Shown here in pieces: positions 26,477 to 36,134 of a DNA stretch of 48,918 nt (position 1 is its first letter; each line of letters starts with the position of its first letter). The DNA is from Scytonema tolypothrichoides VB-61278. Its GTDB lineage: Bacteria; Cyanobacteriota; Cyanobacteriia; Cyanobacteriales; Nostocaceae. The position numbers and the translations under genes are program-made. Location of the stretch: assembly GCF_000828085.3 (NCBI RefSeq), contig NZ_JXCA02000019.1, forward strand, positions 235,437 to 284,354, given 5' to 3'. The notes under the pieces were generated by a model, which did no database searches, was not told the DNA's origin, and saw only the letters and a program-made list of their open reading frames with translations.

Positions 26477-27835
26477 ATGATTTGCTGCCTAAATCCCGAA
26501 TGCTCTTATCCCCTAAATTCACAAGGAACAAAGTTCTGTGAGAATTGCGGGGCAGAGTTGATTTCGTTACTCAGGGGTCGTTACCGCATTATCAAACCAT
26601 TAGGAGGCGGCGGATTTGCTCGCACCTACCTTGCTGAGGATGCAGATAAGCTTGATGAGAAATGTGTTGTCAAGCAACTGGCACCACAAGTTCAAGGAAG
26701 CTGGTCACGCCAAAAGGCGATGGAATTATTTCAGCAAGAAGCAAAACGTCTACAACATTTAGGCGAACATCGCCAAATTCCTACACTCTATGCCTATTTT
26801 AAGGAAGGTAACTACCTTTATTTGGTGCAGCAGTTTATCGAAGGGGACGATCTGTTGCAGGAGTTAAGACACAAGGGTGTGTTTGATGAAGCTAAAATTC
26901 AAGAATTCTTACAAGATTTATTACCTGTTCTGGTAGCGGTACATCAGCAACAGGTGATTCATCGAGATATTAAGCCAGAAAACATCCTTCGCCGTGAAAG
27001 TGATGGTAAGTTGGTGCTGCTTGATTTTGGAGTGTCGAAGCGAAAGACTGGAACAGTGAACCCGAAACCAGGAACGAGTATTGGTTCATTTGGTTATGCA
27101 CCCTATGAGCAAATGTACTCGGGTGAAGCTTATCCTGCGAGTGATCTCTATAGCTTGGGAGCAACGACTTTTCATTTGTTGACTGGTGTTTCACCGTGGG
27201 AGATATGGATGAAACAAGGCTATAGCTGGACTTCTACCTGGCGGCAGTATTTAACAGAACCAATCACTGAGGAGCTAGGGCTGATTATTGATAAATTATT
27301 GCAAGAGGATTATAATCAACGTTATCAGACAGCAGAGGCTGTTTTACAAGATTCGTTTTTTGTGTTGTCCCCACAACCTAGCCTACAGCATACAATACTC
27401 TCGCCTGTTCAACCAGAAACACTGACGCAACAAATTCAACAGCAACCACCACAATATCAAGGGCAGTTCTCCGTAGAGAAATTATTGCCTTGGGCAATTA
27501 TGACAGGTTCAGGGAGTTCGTTTCTTTTGATCGCCCTCCTGAGTTCTGTCGGAACTATGTGGATTAGCTCTAGTTTATGGCTGTTCATTTTTATAGGATT
27601 TATCTTTGTCCAGCCTTGTTCAGTTTTTGAAAAGACTTATTTGTTTATCGTTACCGGAATCACAACATTATTTGTTGTATTTATCTACAAGAATTTTTAC
27701 ATTGTTAATCTTCTCAAAGCAGGAATAGATGGATTCTTAGTTTTAATCTTGCTAGCCATTCTTGCTGGATTACTAACTTTTACTCTCTTAACTGTTTCTC
27801 AAATATTGAACAGCTTTATCTCGAAATACTTCTAA
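26477..27835 (+). CDS. Ser/Thr protein kinase with N-terminal zinc ribbon and multi-pass C-terminus
   Basis: This is a 452-residue Hanks-type kinase. A zinc ribbon opens the protein (C4-x4-C9-x11-C21-x2-C24). The kinase domain has the Gly-rich loop LGGGGFARTYLAED (42-55), K66, the catalytic loop HRDIKPEN with D164, and DFG at D183. The activation end is GSFGYAPYEQ. After a Gln/Pro linker, residues about 335-450 contain four hydrophobic helices and no extracellular domain. The kinase is therefore anchored by a bundle rather than a sensor. The gene is followed after 37 bases by a periplasmic-binding-type receptor, and the pair looks like one operon. The substrate is not evident. Confidence 0.92.
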   Translation: MICCLNPECSYPLNSQGTKFCENCGAELISLLRGRYRIIKPLGGGGFARTYLAEDADKLDEKCVVKQLAPQVQGSWSRQKAMELFQQEAKRLQHLGEHRQIPTLYAYFKEGNYLYLVQQFIEGDDLLQELRHKGVFDEAKIQEFLQDLLPVLVAVHQQQVIHRDIKPENILRRESDGKLVLLDFGVSKRKTGTVNPKPGTSIGSFGYAPYEQMYSGEAYPASDLYSLGATTFHLLTGVSPWEIWMKQGYSWTSTWRQYLTEPITEELGLIIDKLLQEDYNQRYQTAEAVLQDSFFVLSPQPSLQHTILSPVQPETLTQQIQQQPPQYQGQFSVEKLLPWAIMTGSGSSFLLIALLSSVGTMWISSSLWLFIFIGFIFVQPCSVFEKTYLFIVTGITTLFVVFIYKNFYIVNLLKAGIDGFLVLILLAILAGLLTFTLLTVSQILNSFISKYF

Positions 27836-27872
27836 TTTTAGAGATAATTTTTGGTTGGCTGAGGTTGTGTAT

Positions 27873-29297
27873 ATGAAAAATCAAGAAAATATTCGCCTCT
27901 TTATTTCTTTGGGGCTGGCTGGATTACTAATAGCAGGTATTTTATGGTTATTGGGTAGAGTCGTTCGTCCAGATAAAGAGTATTCTGGGCAATTTCAACC
28001 AAATAGTGCTTCAATTTCTCCATCTTATATCAACTCACCTTTAAAAAACCGGATGAGCTTGGGTGAGAAAGTTTTTGTCAGGGAAGAAAGACCCCCTGAG
28101 AAAGATGCTGGAAGCAAGGCATTTGAAGCTGGTGACTTTAGCACTGCGGTTAGTAAATTCCAATTATCCTTGCAAGCTAAACGTAATGATCCTGAGACAT
28201 TAATTTATTTAAATAATGCCAAAATAGGGACATCGAAATCCCTAAAGGTTGCTGTCATTGTACCAATTGGTATTTCTTTAAATGAAGCAGAAGAGACTTT
28301 ACGCGGGGTGGCTCAAGCTCAAGATGAAGTGAATAGTAGTGGAGGAATTAATGGGCTACCGTTACAACTTGAAATTATTAGTATTGATAACTTTGATGTG
28401 ATGAAAGAACTCAGCACGGAATTGGTTAAGGATACCAGTATCGTCGCTGTTATAGGGTTTAGCCGCGACCCATCAATTTATAATAAAGGTGGTTTGGTAA
28501 TGGTTTCAACAGTCAATCCCAAAAGACCATCTCAACCAACAAAATACGTTTTTTATGCAACTCCAAAGTTTGATGTTTTTAGTGATGCGATCGCCAATCA
28601 TATCATTCAAAAAACTCGCCTCACCAACATCGCTATTTGTAGCGACTCTACATTTATAATTAATCAGGAAAAAGTCAGTCAGGAAATTGTACAACAATAT
28701 ACTGATTCCATCAAAAAATATGGAGGTAAAGTTACTAGTACAGCTTGCGATTTGAGCGCTCCGGATTTTCAGCCTAGTGCTTTTCTCAGTCAAGCTATCA
28801 GCGATGGAGCAGAAGGTTTGATACTCATTCCTAGACCAGATAAACTGAACTTAGCTATTGATGTGGCACGAGAAAATAAAGGTAGACTACCGCTTTTCAG
28901 TTTCCAAGGAATGTATACTGAAAGAACTTTAAAATATGGGCAAGCAGATGTCAAAGGAATGGTGCTTGGTGTCTCTTGGCATAATGATGCTCTTGGAAAC
29001 AAATCTTTTGCTCAAAAAGCTGTTGGGCTGTGGGGTGGAGAAGTGAGTCCACGAACTGCGACAGCATATGATGCACTTCAAACAATTATCACTGGCTTGA
29101 AAGAAGGTAACACCCGCCAGGAGTTACAAAAAGCTTTATCTAACCCAAATTTTTCAGCTTTAGGAGCAACGGGAAAGATTCAGTTTTCGCAAACAGGCGA
29201 TCGCAAAGGTGGAGTTTTTCTAGTCAAAGTGGAACCTTGCAATCCAATTCAGTCTTGCAATTCTAGCACTCGCTACCATTTTAAACTTCTAGAATGA
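27873..29297 (+). CDS. Membrane-anchored periplasmic-binding protein (branched-chain amino-acid receptor type)
   Basis: This 474-residue protein has an N-terminal transmembrane anchor (about 9-30, LFISLGLAGLLIAGILWLLG). A single TPR-like hairpin follows (AFEAGDFSTAVSKFQLSLQAKRNDPETLIYLNNAKIG). Next is a complete Leu/Ile/Val-binding (Peripla_BP_6) two-lobe domain with LKVAVIVPIGISLNEAEETLRGVAQAQDEVN, VAVIGFSRDPS and TATAYDALQTIITGL. It has no lipobox. The start is the ATG at 27873 with GAGG upstream; the open frame reaches 27855. No ABC permease or ATPase gene is adjacent, so it may act as a ligand sensor rather than a transport component. Its partner is probably the kinase directly upstream. 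Confidence 0.88.
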   Translation: MKNQENIRLFISLGLAGLLIAGILWLLGRVVRPDKEYSGQFQPNSASISPSYINSPLKNRMSLGEKVFVREERPPEKDAGSKAFEAGDFSTAVSKFQLSLQAKRNDPETLIYLNNAKIGTSKSLKVAVIVPIGISLNEAEETLRGVAQAQDEVNSSGGINGLPLQLEIISIDNFDVMKELSTELVKDTSIVAVIGFSRDPSIYNKGGLVMVSTVNPKRPSQPTKYVFYATPKFDVFSDAIANHIIQKTRLTNIAICSDSTFIINQEKVSQEIVQQYTDSIKKYGGKVTSTACDLSAPDFQPSAFLSQAISDGAEGLILIPRPDKLNLAIDVARENKGRLPLFSFQGMYTERTLKYGQADVKGMVLGVSWHNDALGNKSFAQKAVGLWGGEVSPRTATAYDALQTIITGLKEGNTRQELQKALSNPNFSALGATGKIQFSQTGDRKGGVFLVKVEPCNPIQSCNSSTRYHFKLLE

Positions 29298-29375
29298 GCG
29301 TTACTTCTGACGAGCGCTTTTCATCAGCGAAGCGGCTAAGAGTTAAATTCCAACGAACGTATTCCCAATTCCTCT

Positions 29376-29972
29376 TCAATTTTTAACAATTTGAGATTGC
29401 CTAATCTTCCATGAATAGCTAGAAATCAAATTGGTCAGAATATGAGCAACAATTGGTACCAACAAGTTACCACTAATAAGAGCACTACAACCTAGTAACA
29501 TTCCGACAATGCTTGCCCAAACAACATAAGGCCATTGTTGGGAACCGCTCAGGTGTAAGATACCAAAGCAAATACTTGAGATAATAACAGCCGTGCCATT
29601 ATACCCAAACGCTGGTAACATCACACCCCGAAATAACAATTCTTCACTTAATCCAGGTAGCAACCCAAGCCATATCAAGTCTGGCAAAGCCAAGGGCTTT
29701 AGCACCATTTCTAAGTAAAAATCAGCGCTTTTACGATAGGGAAGCCATAGGCGATAAGTAACGGTACTTAAGGCGGTGATGCCTAAACCTAACAACACGC
29801 CCCAAAGCAACTCTGTTTGATCCCAGCGCCAAGACATGAGGGCAAAGTTACCAAATTGTAGCCACACCTTGGCGACTATCCATAAAAGAATTGCAGTCAC
29901 TCCCATCGCCACCAGCACTTGAGTGCGTGTCAAATAAGGGATTTCTGGCTCTTGCTTCTGCTGTTGTGCCAC
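29376..29972 (-). CDS. CPBP-family intramembrane glutamic protease
   Basis: This 198-residue integral membrane protein has the Abi/CPBP (Rce1-like) motifs. E110-E111-x3-R115 lies in LSEELLFRGVMLP, a His in FGILHLSG and a His in VAHILTN. These residues bind and activate water in the family. Cyanobacterial members are numerous, and their substrates are mostly unknown. Several transmembrane helices (for example 18-40, 55-73 and 130-175) fit the fold. It starts at GTG 29972 and converges with the receptor gene. Confidence 0.92.
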   Translation of the reverse strand: MAQQQKQEPEIPYLTRTQVLVAMGVTAILLWIVAKVWLQFGNFALMSWRWDQTELLWGVLLGLGITALSTVTYRLWLPYRKSADFYLEMVLKPLALPDLIWLGLLPGLSEELLFRGVMLPAFGYNGTAVIISSICFGILHLSGSQQWPYVVWASIVGMLLGCSALISGNLLVPIVAHILTNLISSYSWKIRQSQIVKN

Positions 29973-30215
29973 GATAATCTATGAGGGGACAAGGGGACAA
30001 ACCAATTCAAAATTCGCTCATTCAAAGTTCAAAAAATCATTTTGCATTTTGAATTCATAATTTTGAATTAATTGAAGGGAGACAAGGGGAGCCAGCCTTT
30101 GTGCGGAGGGTTCCACCCTAGTCGTCGCTCCAAGTGGGAGAACCTGCCTAGGGCGCTGGCTCCTCCCTTGAGCAAAGTGTTTGTTGACAAAGGGACAAGG
30201 AGAAAAAATAACTTT

Positions 30216-31286
30216 TTAAGTATTTATTAGAGATTGTAAAGGTGATGTATTTCGGCTCAGAGCAGATGGGTTAATGCCTGCTTTGAGGGCGGCTAATACA
30301 CCTACTGCCTCTAAATATGTGTTGACCTGTATTGATTTTATACCTAAAGGTTGGGGTCGAACCTCTATCTGAGTTTGATTTTCCTCCACAGTGATAATAT
30401 GGCATCGCCTGCTCTGACTTAAACTCAGTAAAGCGCTATTGCCACAAGCGGTTGCTGGTACAATTGCTGCATCAACTTGGTTTGCCCAAATATCTCCAAA
30501 CTCGGACAATTCATTATCTGACGCTCCAGTTAGAAACTGGGGAGCGCGGCTTAAACCAACAAGCACGCTTGGTAAAAAAGTATAACCTAATTCTTCAGCA
30601 GCGGAACGGGGAGATAAATTAGGATCTGGAGGTGAAGGGAAAAAAGCCGGTGAATGGGCACAAGGAACTTGAAAAGTTCGGACAATCAAATGGCTGATGA
30701 CAGCTTCTGCACCAGCAATTGGATCAACTCCTTTTCCTAGGCGGTAGTTTTGGTCTGCTTGTTCATCCAGAGTATCAGGAAAACGGGCAACAACTGCGAT
30801 CGCCTCCGCCCCCGCCCTTTTGATCAAAACTTCCGCCGCCCGCAATAAACTATCTGGGTTGCCTATTGTTCCCCAACTTATCCCTGATGCCGATTCACGT
30901 AATTCTACGTTTAAGGGTGCATCAGTTATAACGTAATCTGTCATGGATAATCCCAGAGTTGCTCTGGCTGCATCTGCTGCCTGTAAGTGTCGTAGCCGCA
31001 ATTCTGGTTCTATTGCTTGGTCAAGAAGCAAACCTATGCGATTTTGATGAACGGGACGTAAACCCCAGCATCCAGCGGCAAATTTGTCAAGTCCGTAACC
31101 TTCAACGTAGAAAGTGTTGGGCAGGTTCCAGTACAGACTGGCACCGTTGAGGACATTGGGGTGGGTGATCAGGCGATCGCAAACCTGTGAAGCAGCTTTG
31201 GCAACTGGCAATGCATCTCCCGCATAACCTCCTATTGCTGCCCCAATGCCTGTAGGAATAATTAAGATAGCGGTGTATTGACGCAC
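30216..31286 (-). CDS. DUF3326 protein
   Basis: This 356-residue protein belongs to the cyanobacterial/plastid DUF3326 family. The family start is TAILIIPTGIGAAIGGYAGDALPVAKA, then HPNVLNGASLYWNLPNTFYVEGYGLD and ITDAPLNVELRES, and near the C-terminus VDAAIVPATACGNSAL. The function is unknown to me; conserved glycines and small-residue loops suggest an enzyme. The open frame continues to 31373, but the extra 29 codons run into a dispersed repeat (GAACCGCCAAGGCGCAAAGA), and the family start fits the GTG at 31286. No strong ribosome-binding site is seen there. Confidence 0.85.
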   Translation of the reverse strand: MRQYTAILIIPTGIGAAIGGYAGDALPVAKAASQVCDRLITHPNVLNGASLYWNLPNTFYVEGYGLDKFAAGCWGLRPVHQNRIGLLLDQAIEPELRLRHLQAADAARATLGLSMTDYVITDAPLNVELRESASGISWGTIGNPDSLLRAAEVLIKRAGAEAIAVVARFPDTLDEQADQNYRLGKGVDPIAGAEAVISHLIVRTFQVPCAHSPAFFPSPPDPNLSPRSAAEELGYTFLPSVLVGLSRAPQFLTGASDNELSEFGDIWANQVDAAIVPATACGNSALLSLSQSRRCHIITVEENQTQIEVRPQPLGIKSIQVNTYLEAVGVLAALKAGINPSALSRNTSPLQSLINT

Positions 31287-31606
31287 GAATAAAGTCAAAA
31301 GTGAAAATAAATTACTATTTATTTGTGATACAGCAATTTTAGATAAGTCGTGAATAAAAAAACGAACCGCCAAGGCGCAAAGAACGCAAAGAAAAGAAAG
31401 AGAAGAAGAGGAGGATGTTCATATCCTATTTAGGTAGGCTGTAGTTATTTAGTTATTTCTCAGTAGGCAGGTCTCATTTAATCTTATTATCAGATTTTAT
31501 CCTCAATCCCTCTCGTTAATAAGGAGAGGGAAGCCGGAGGCAGGGTGAGGTTTACCACCTACTTACTAACGAGTCACCATGAACCGTTGCTATTCGCTAT
31601 TACCCA
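31287..31606. other. Intergenic region with dispersed repeat
   Basis: These 320 bases contain the repeat core AACCGCCAAGGCGCAAAGAA at about 31360-31385 and a downstream TATCCTATTTAGG stretch. Both resemble parts of the element at 46236-46340. No gene was seen. Confidence 0.6.
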
Positions 31607-31783
31607 TTAGCCTTCTGTAGTCACAACAGCTTCAACGGTACATGATTGTTGTTTCACATCTACAGATGTCACTGCCCAACGCAAAGGTTCTCCCTGTTTT
31701 TTCAACTCTACTTCAATTGCTTTTTGAAGTTCTGTGGGAGTTTCTTGTAGATCTATTTCTGCGGTAATAAAATGGGTTGTCAT
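31607..31783 (-). CDS. Small conserved-looking protein upstream of DUF3326, next to ferredoxin
   Basis: This is a 58-residue protein starting MTTHFITAEIDLQETPTELQ. It continues KAIEVELKKQGEPLRWAVTS and ends VEAVVTTEG. A ribosome-binding site (AAGGAG, complement of about 31791-31796) lies 7 bases before the ATG. Composition is ordinary: alternating strands and one helix. It lies 67 bases after the ferredoxin gene on the same strand and probably shares its transcript. The pattern of a short beta-alpha-beta unit suggests a small binding protein. I do not recognise a family. It falls below a 60-residue cut-off and is easily missed. Confidence 0.7.
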   Translation of the reverse strand: MTTHFITAEIDLQETPTELQKAIEVELKKQGEPLRWAVTSVDVKQQSCTVEAVVTTEG

Positions 31784-31850
31784 TGTTTCACTCCTTACTT
31801 AAATATATACACACCAAGACTGATGTACAAACACGCTGTTTGAAGCATCT

Positions 31851-32165
31851 CTACTTACCAAATTGCAACTGATAAACAATTTCTTCCTTTTCGGTTTCAA
31901 TTTTTAAATCAGAACGAGGATAAGCAACACAAAGTAATACATAACCTTTTTTTTGCAGTTCTGGGCTTACACCCATGCCATCACTTTGATCTACGCTTCC
32001 AGATAGAATTTGGGCAGCACAAGTTGTACAAACACCAGCATGACAGGAACTTGGTAAATCTAATTGAGCCCCATCAGCAACTGATAAGATGGTTTCATTT
32101 TCGGGAACTTGCAAAGTATGAGTTTTGCCTTGGTGGGTAATTTCAACGGTGTATGTTTTGGGCAT
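31851..32165 (-). CDS. [2Fe-2S] plant-type ferredoxin
   Basis: This 104-residue ferredoxin binds one [2Fe-2S] cluster through C41-x4-C46-x2-C49-x29-C79. The loop PSSCHAGVCTTCAAQIL and the segment GYVLLCVAYPRSDLKIET are canonical. It shuttles electrons from photosystem I or to reductases. Compared with classical PetF the N-terminus is slightly longer (MPKTYTVEITHQGKTHTL) and the C-terminus is extended (EKEEIVYQLQFGK). It could be a paralogue with a special partner. The open frame reaches a TTG at 32177, but ATG 32165 is the normal start. Confidence 0.93.
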   Translation of the reverse strand: MPKTYTVEITHQGKTHTLQVPENETILSVADGAQLDLPSSCHAGVCTTCAAQILSGSVDQSDGMGVSPELQKKGYVLLCVAYPRSDLKIETEKEEIVYQLQFGK

Positions 32166-32453
32166 ATACAATAGCAATGCTGTGCAACGGACAAGTTAAA
32201 TATCTTATCTTAGAAATAGATGGACAACTCAAGAAAGAATCGCCAGCAAGAAGCTTAACTGGAAAAAGCTTGACTCGATAGGGCATGATCCAGTGATAAT
32301 TATAAGTCCTTGCTAGACGAAAAAATTCACCTAGGAAGATTTATCGCTTGTTCATCTGGCTTGTTACGGACAATCAGGGAAAACTACCCATAATGAATGG
32401 GCAATGATTGTAAACATTAAATCGAATTCTGGATCGAATATTTGGAGAGCAGA

Positions 32454-35114
32454 ATGCTGGAATCATACCGCAGCCACGTTGCCGAAAGAGCAGCACTAGG
32501 AATTTCCCCCCTACCTTTAGATGCAAATCAAACATCAGAACTGTGTGAATTATTAAAAAATCCGCCTGCAGGTGAAGAAGAGACATTACTGCACTTGTTG
32601 CGCGATGGCATTCCTCCTGGAGTTGATCCAGCTGCATATGTCAAAGCTGGTTTCCTCACCGCCATAGCCAAAGAAGAAATCACTAGCCCCTTAATTTCAC
32701 CCATCGAAGCTGTGCAATTACTGGGGACGATGGTAGGTGGTTACAACGTCCAATCATTAATTGAACTGTTGCAAACTCCCACCACTTCCGTATCATCATC
32801 TTCCGAAACTCCTTTGGTGATGGGTGGACAAGGAAAAGAACCCATAGCAGCATACGCCGCCACCGCCTTAAGCAAAACCCTGTTGGTGTATGACGCCTTC
32901 CACGATATTTTGGAATTATCCAAAACCAATCCTTTCGCTAAACGAGTGATAGACTCTTGGGCAGAAGCTGAGTGGTTTACCGTTCGTTCAGTTTTACCAG
33001 AATTCATCAACGTCATCGTCTTCAAAGTTCCTGGTGAGACAAACACCGACGACTTATCTCCTGCACCTCAGGCGATGACTCGCCCAGATATTCCCTTACA
33101 CGCATTATCAATGCTAGAAAGTAGAATGCCTGGGGCGTTGGAAACCATTGCTGAGTTAAAGAAAAAAGGGTATCCTGTCGCCTACGTGGGAGATGTGGTT
33201 GGTACTGGTTCCTCCCGTAAGTCAGCAATTAACTCTGTACTATGGCATATTGGGGATGATATTCCTTTTGTACCCAATAAGCGGGCAGGTGGATATATTT
33301 TAGGCGGTACAATTGCCCCAATTTTCTTCAACACTGCTGAAGATGCTGGTGCTTTCCCCATCCAGTGCGATGTTTCCAAGATGGAAACCGGGATGGTAAT
33401 AACTATATATCCCTATAAAGGAAGTATCACCAATGAAGCAGGCGAAGTCATTTCCACCTTCACCCTCAAACCAGATACTATCCTCGATGAAGTTCGCGCA
33501 GGTGGACGAATTCCCTTACTCATTGGACGTACTCTCACTGACAAAACAAGACTTGCACTTGGTTTAGAACCCAGCACAGTATTTACCCGTCCCCAGCAAC
33601 CTGCTGACACAGGTAAAGGCTACACCTTAGCACAGAAAATGGTGGGTAAAGCCTGCGGTTTATCAGGTGTTCGTCCCGGTACCTACTGCGAACCCATGAT
33701 GACGACTGTTGGTTCCCAGGATACCACAGGACCCATGACCCGCGATGAGTTAAAAGAACTCGCTTGTCTCGGTTTCTCTGCTGACTTGGTGATGCAAAGT
33801 TTTTGCCATACAGCAGCATATCCCAAACCTGTAGACATCAAAACTCATCAAGAACTACCTGAGTTTTTCTTTTCTCGTGGTGGTGTCGCATTGCGCCCCG
33901 GTGATGGAATCATCCACTCTTGGTTAAACCGGATGCTACTTCCCGACACCGTAGGAACTGGTGGCGACTCCCACACCCGTTTCCCCTTGGGTATTTCCTT
34001 CCCCGCTGGTTCCGGGTTAGTGGCGTTTGCTGGGGCGTTGGGTGTAATGCCTTTGGATATGCCAGAATCTGTTTTAGTACGTTTCAAAGGTGAATTACAA
34101 CCTGGCGTCACTTTGCGGGATGTTGTGAATGCTATTCCCTACGTCGCAATTCAAAAAGATTTACTGACAGTAGAGAAGAAGAACAAGAAAAATGTCTTCG
34201 CTGGGCGGATTTTGGAAATAGAAGGTTTGCCAGACTTGAAAGTTGAACAAGCTTTTGAACTCACCGACGCTAGCGCCGAACGTTCTTGTGCAGGTTGTAC
34301 TATCAAGCTCAGTATTGAGACAGTTTCTGAATATCTGCGTTCTAACATAACGTTGTTGAGAAATATGGTAGCACGGGGCTATCACGATGAGCGTACTATC
34401 ATGCGTCGCGTTGCCAAAATGGAAGAGTGGTTAGCAAATCCAGTGCTTTTGGAAGCGGATGCAGATGCAGAATACGCCCAAGTTCTTGAAATTGATTTAA
34501 ACGAAATTAAAGAACCTATTGTCGCTGCTCCTAATGACCCCGATAATGTCAAATTATTATCGGAAGTTGCTAATGATCCTGTGCAAGAAGTTTTTGTTGG
34601 TTCTTGCATGACAAATATTGGTCATTATCGCGCAACTGGTAAAGTGTTAGAAGGTGCAGGTTCTGTCAAGACTCGGTTGTGGATTTGTCCGCCAACTCGC
34701 ATGGATGAACACCAACTTAAAGAAGAAGGTGTGTATGACATTTTCAATGCTGCGGGTGCGCGGACAGAAATGCCAGGATGTAGCTTGTGTATGGGTAATC
34801 AGGCGCGAGTTGCTGATGGTGTGACGGTGTTTTCTACTTCCACCCGCAACTTCAATAACCGCATGGGGCAAGATGCGCGAGTTTATCTCGGTTCAGCGGA
34901 ATTAGCAGCTGTTTGTGCGCTGTTAGGTAGGATTCCGACAGTGCAGGAATATCTTGACATTGTGGCGAATAAAATTCATCCTTTTGCTGATAATTTGTAT
35001 CGGTATTTGAACTTTGATCAAATTGCTGGTTTTGAGGATGAAGGTAGGGTGATTCCGTTGGAAGAAATGCCGAAGATTGAGGATATTTTGGGTATGCCGA
35101 CGGGAGCGAGATAA
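32454..35114 (+). CDS. acnB: Aconitate hydratase B (aconitase 2 / 2-methylisocitrate dehydratase)
   Basis: AcnB interconverts citrate and isocitrate through a [4Fe-4S] cluster. The 886-residue protein has the AcnB-specific N-terminal HEAT-like domain ([22 protein letters not shown]), the swivel domain ([22 protein letters not shown]) and the catalytic domain with [19 protein letters not shown]. The three cluster ligands are C718 (GSCMTN), C776 and C779 (GCSLCMGN), matching the 58-59 residue spacing of E. coli AcnB. The start is ATG 32454 with GGAG 7 bases upstream; the frame extends to 32442. It is transcribed alone. Confidence 0.98.
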   Translation: MLESYRSHVAERAALGISPLPLDANQTSELCELLKNPPAGEEETLLHLLRDGIPPGVDPAAYVKAGFLTAIAKEEITSPLISPIEAVQLLGTMVGGYNVQSLIELLQTPTTSVSSSSETPLVMGGQGKEPIAAYAATALSKTLLVYDAFHDILELSKTNPFAKRVIDSWAEAEWFTVRSVLPEFINVIVFKVPGETNTDDLSPAPQAMTRPDIPLHALSMLESRMPGALETIAELKKKGYPVAYVGDVVGTGSSRKSAINSVLWHIGDDIPFVPNKRAGGYILGGTIAPIFFNTAEDAGAFPIQCDVSKMETGMVITIYPYKGSITNEAGEVISTFTLKPDTILDEVRAGGRIPLLIGRTLTDKTRLALGLEPSTVFTRPQQPADTGKGYTLAQKMVGKACGLSGVRPGTYCEPMMTTVGSQDTTGPMTRDELKELACLGFSADLVMQSFCHTAAYPKPVDIKTHQELPEFFFSRGGVALRPGDGIIHSWLNRMLLPDTVGTGGDSHTRFPLGISFPAGSGLVAFAGALGVMPLDMPESVLVRFKGELQPGVTLRDVVNAIPYVAIQKDLLTVEKKNKKNVFAGRILEIEGLPDLKVEQAFELTDASAERSCAGCTIKLSIETVSEYLRSNITLLRNMVARGYHDERTIMRRVAKMEEWLANPVLLEADADAEYAQVLEIDLNEIKEPIVAAPNDPDNVKLLSEVANDPVQEVFVGSCMTNIGHYRATGKVLEGAGSVKTRLWICPPTRMDEHQLKEEGVYDIFNAAGARTEMPGCSLCMGNQARVADGVTVFSTSTRNFNNRMGQDARVYLGSAELAAVCALLGRIPTVQEYLDIVANKIHPFADNLYRYLNFDQIAGFEDEGRVIPLEEMPKIEDILGMPTGAR

Positions 35115-35338
35115 TTTAATGTAGGGGAGCCAGTACTGCAGGAGGGTTTCCCTCCGTAGGTATCTGGCGTTGGGCAATGCCCACCTTAATTACTAGTTAT
35201 TTTTGAAAAAGCTTATTAACTGCTAGTAACTCACGTCCCTGAACTTCTACGAAAAAAGTGCTCACGCCCTGGAAGTGTTAATTTTGCTGCCTTTTTAATG
35301 GTAGTGTTTTATTAAATTTGCATATATTTTAAATAGTT
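35115..35338. repeat. Palindromic repeat region after acnB
   Basis: It contains GGAGGGTTTCCCTCC and TGGGCAATGCCCA hairpins inside a GGGGAGCCAG...CTGGC frame. Related versions occur at about 30090-30178 and 18378-18440. The structure probably also serves as the end of the acnB transcript. Confidence 0.65.
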
Positions 35339-36067
35339 GTGTACTTACTAATTCCAGCCGCAGGAAGCGGTCGCCGAATGGGGAGTAGTAGAAATAAACT
35401 ACTGCTGACCTTGTTAGACCAACCTTTAATTGCTTGGACACTTTTGGCTGCTGATGCTTCTGAGTCTATTGATTGGATAGGCATAGTTATTCAGCCACAA
35501 GACCGGGCTGATCTACAAACAATCGTGTCGAACCTATCCCTGAGTAAGCCAGTGCATTTCACTCAAGGAGGAGCAACCCGTCAAGATTCGGTATACAACG
35601 GGTTGCAGTCTTTACCCCCCATGGCAAAACACGTGTTGATTCATGATGGAGCTCGATGTTTGGCAACACCAAATTTGTTTGACCGATGTGCTGAGGCAAT
35701 TCTCCATTGTCAAGGTCTGATTGCCGCTGTTCCTGTCAAAGACACGATAAAAGTTGTAGATCAAAAGACACATCTGATTACCAGTACGCCAGATCGAAGT
35801 CAACTCTGGGCGGCTCAAACCCCTCAAGGATTTGAAGTAGAGCGACTACAGCAGTGTCATGCTGAAGGTCGTCGCCAAGGTTGGGAAGTCACAGACGATG
35901 CTGCCTTGTTTGAACAATGCCAGATGCCTGTGCAGATTGTGGAAGGAGAGGAGACAAATTTGAAAGTGACGACGCCTGTGGATTTAGCGATCGCTGAATT
36001 CATCCTCCGGCAACGATTGGCAGACAAGTCTTGGCAACCTCTTGACAAAAAGTTCTACCAGAGGTAA
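35339..36067 (+). CDS. ispD: 2-C-methyl-D-erythritol 4-phosphate cytidylyltransferase
   Basis: IspD joins MEP to CTP in the methylerythritol phosphate pathway that makes isoprenoids for carotenoids, phytol and quinones. The 242-residue protein begins MYLLIPAAGSGRRMGSSRNK, the nucleotide-binding loop with the catalytic Arg and Lys. It continues with GGATRQDSVYNGL, LIHDGARC and VTDDAALFE. Length is normal. The start is a GTG at 35339 with a poor ribosome-binding site. The stop is followed by a convergent devA-like gene across a hairpin. Confidence 0.96.
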   Translation: MYLLIPAAGSGRRMGSSRNKLLLTLLDQPLIAWTLLAADASESIDWIGIVIQPQDRADLQTIVSNLSLSKPVHFTQGGATRQDSVYNGLQSLPPMAKHVLIHDGARCLATPNLFDRCAEAILHCQGLIAAVPVKDTIKVVDQKTHLITSTPDRSQLWAAQTPQGFEVERLQQCHAEGRRQGWEVTDDAALFEQCQMPVQIVEGEETNLKVTTPVDLAIAEFILRQRLADKSWQPLDKKFYQR

Positions 36068-36075
36068 GCTCTAGT

Positions 36076-36096
36076 CGATAGCTATGGAGGCTATCG
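36076..36096. terminator. Hairpin between convergent ispD and devA-like genes
   Basis: CGATAGC and GCTATCG pair perfectly over 7 bp with a 7-base loop, 9 bases after the ispD stop. It can serve both converging transcripts. Confidence 0.45.
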
Positions 36097-36134
36097 CGGT
36101 CAAAATTACCTCCTCAAAACTTTTCAGACATCCT

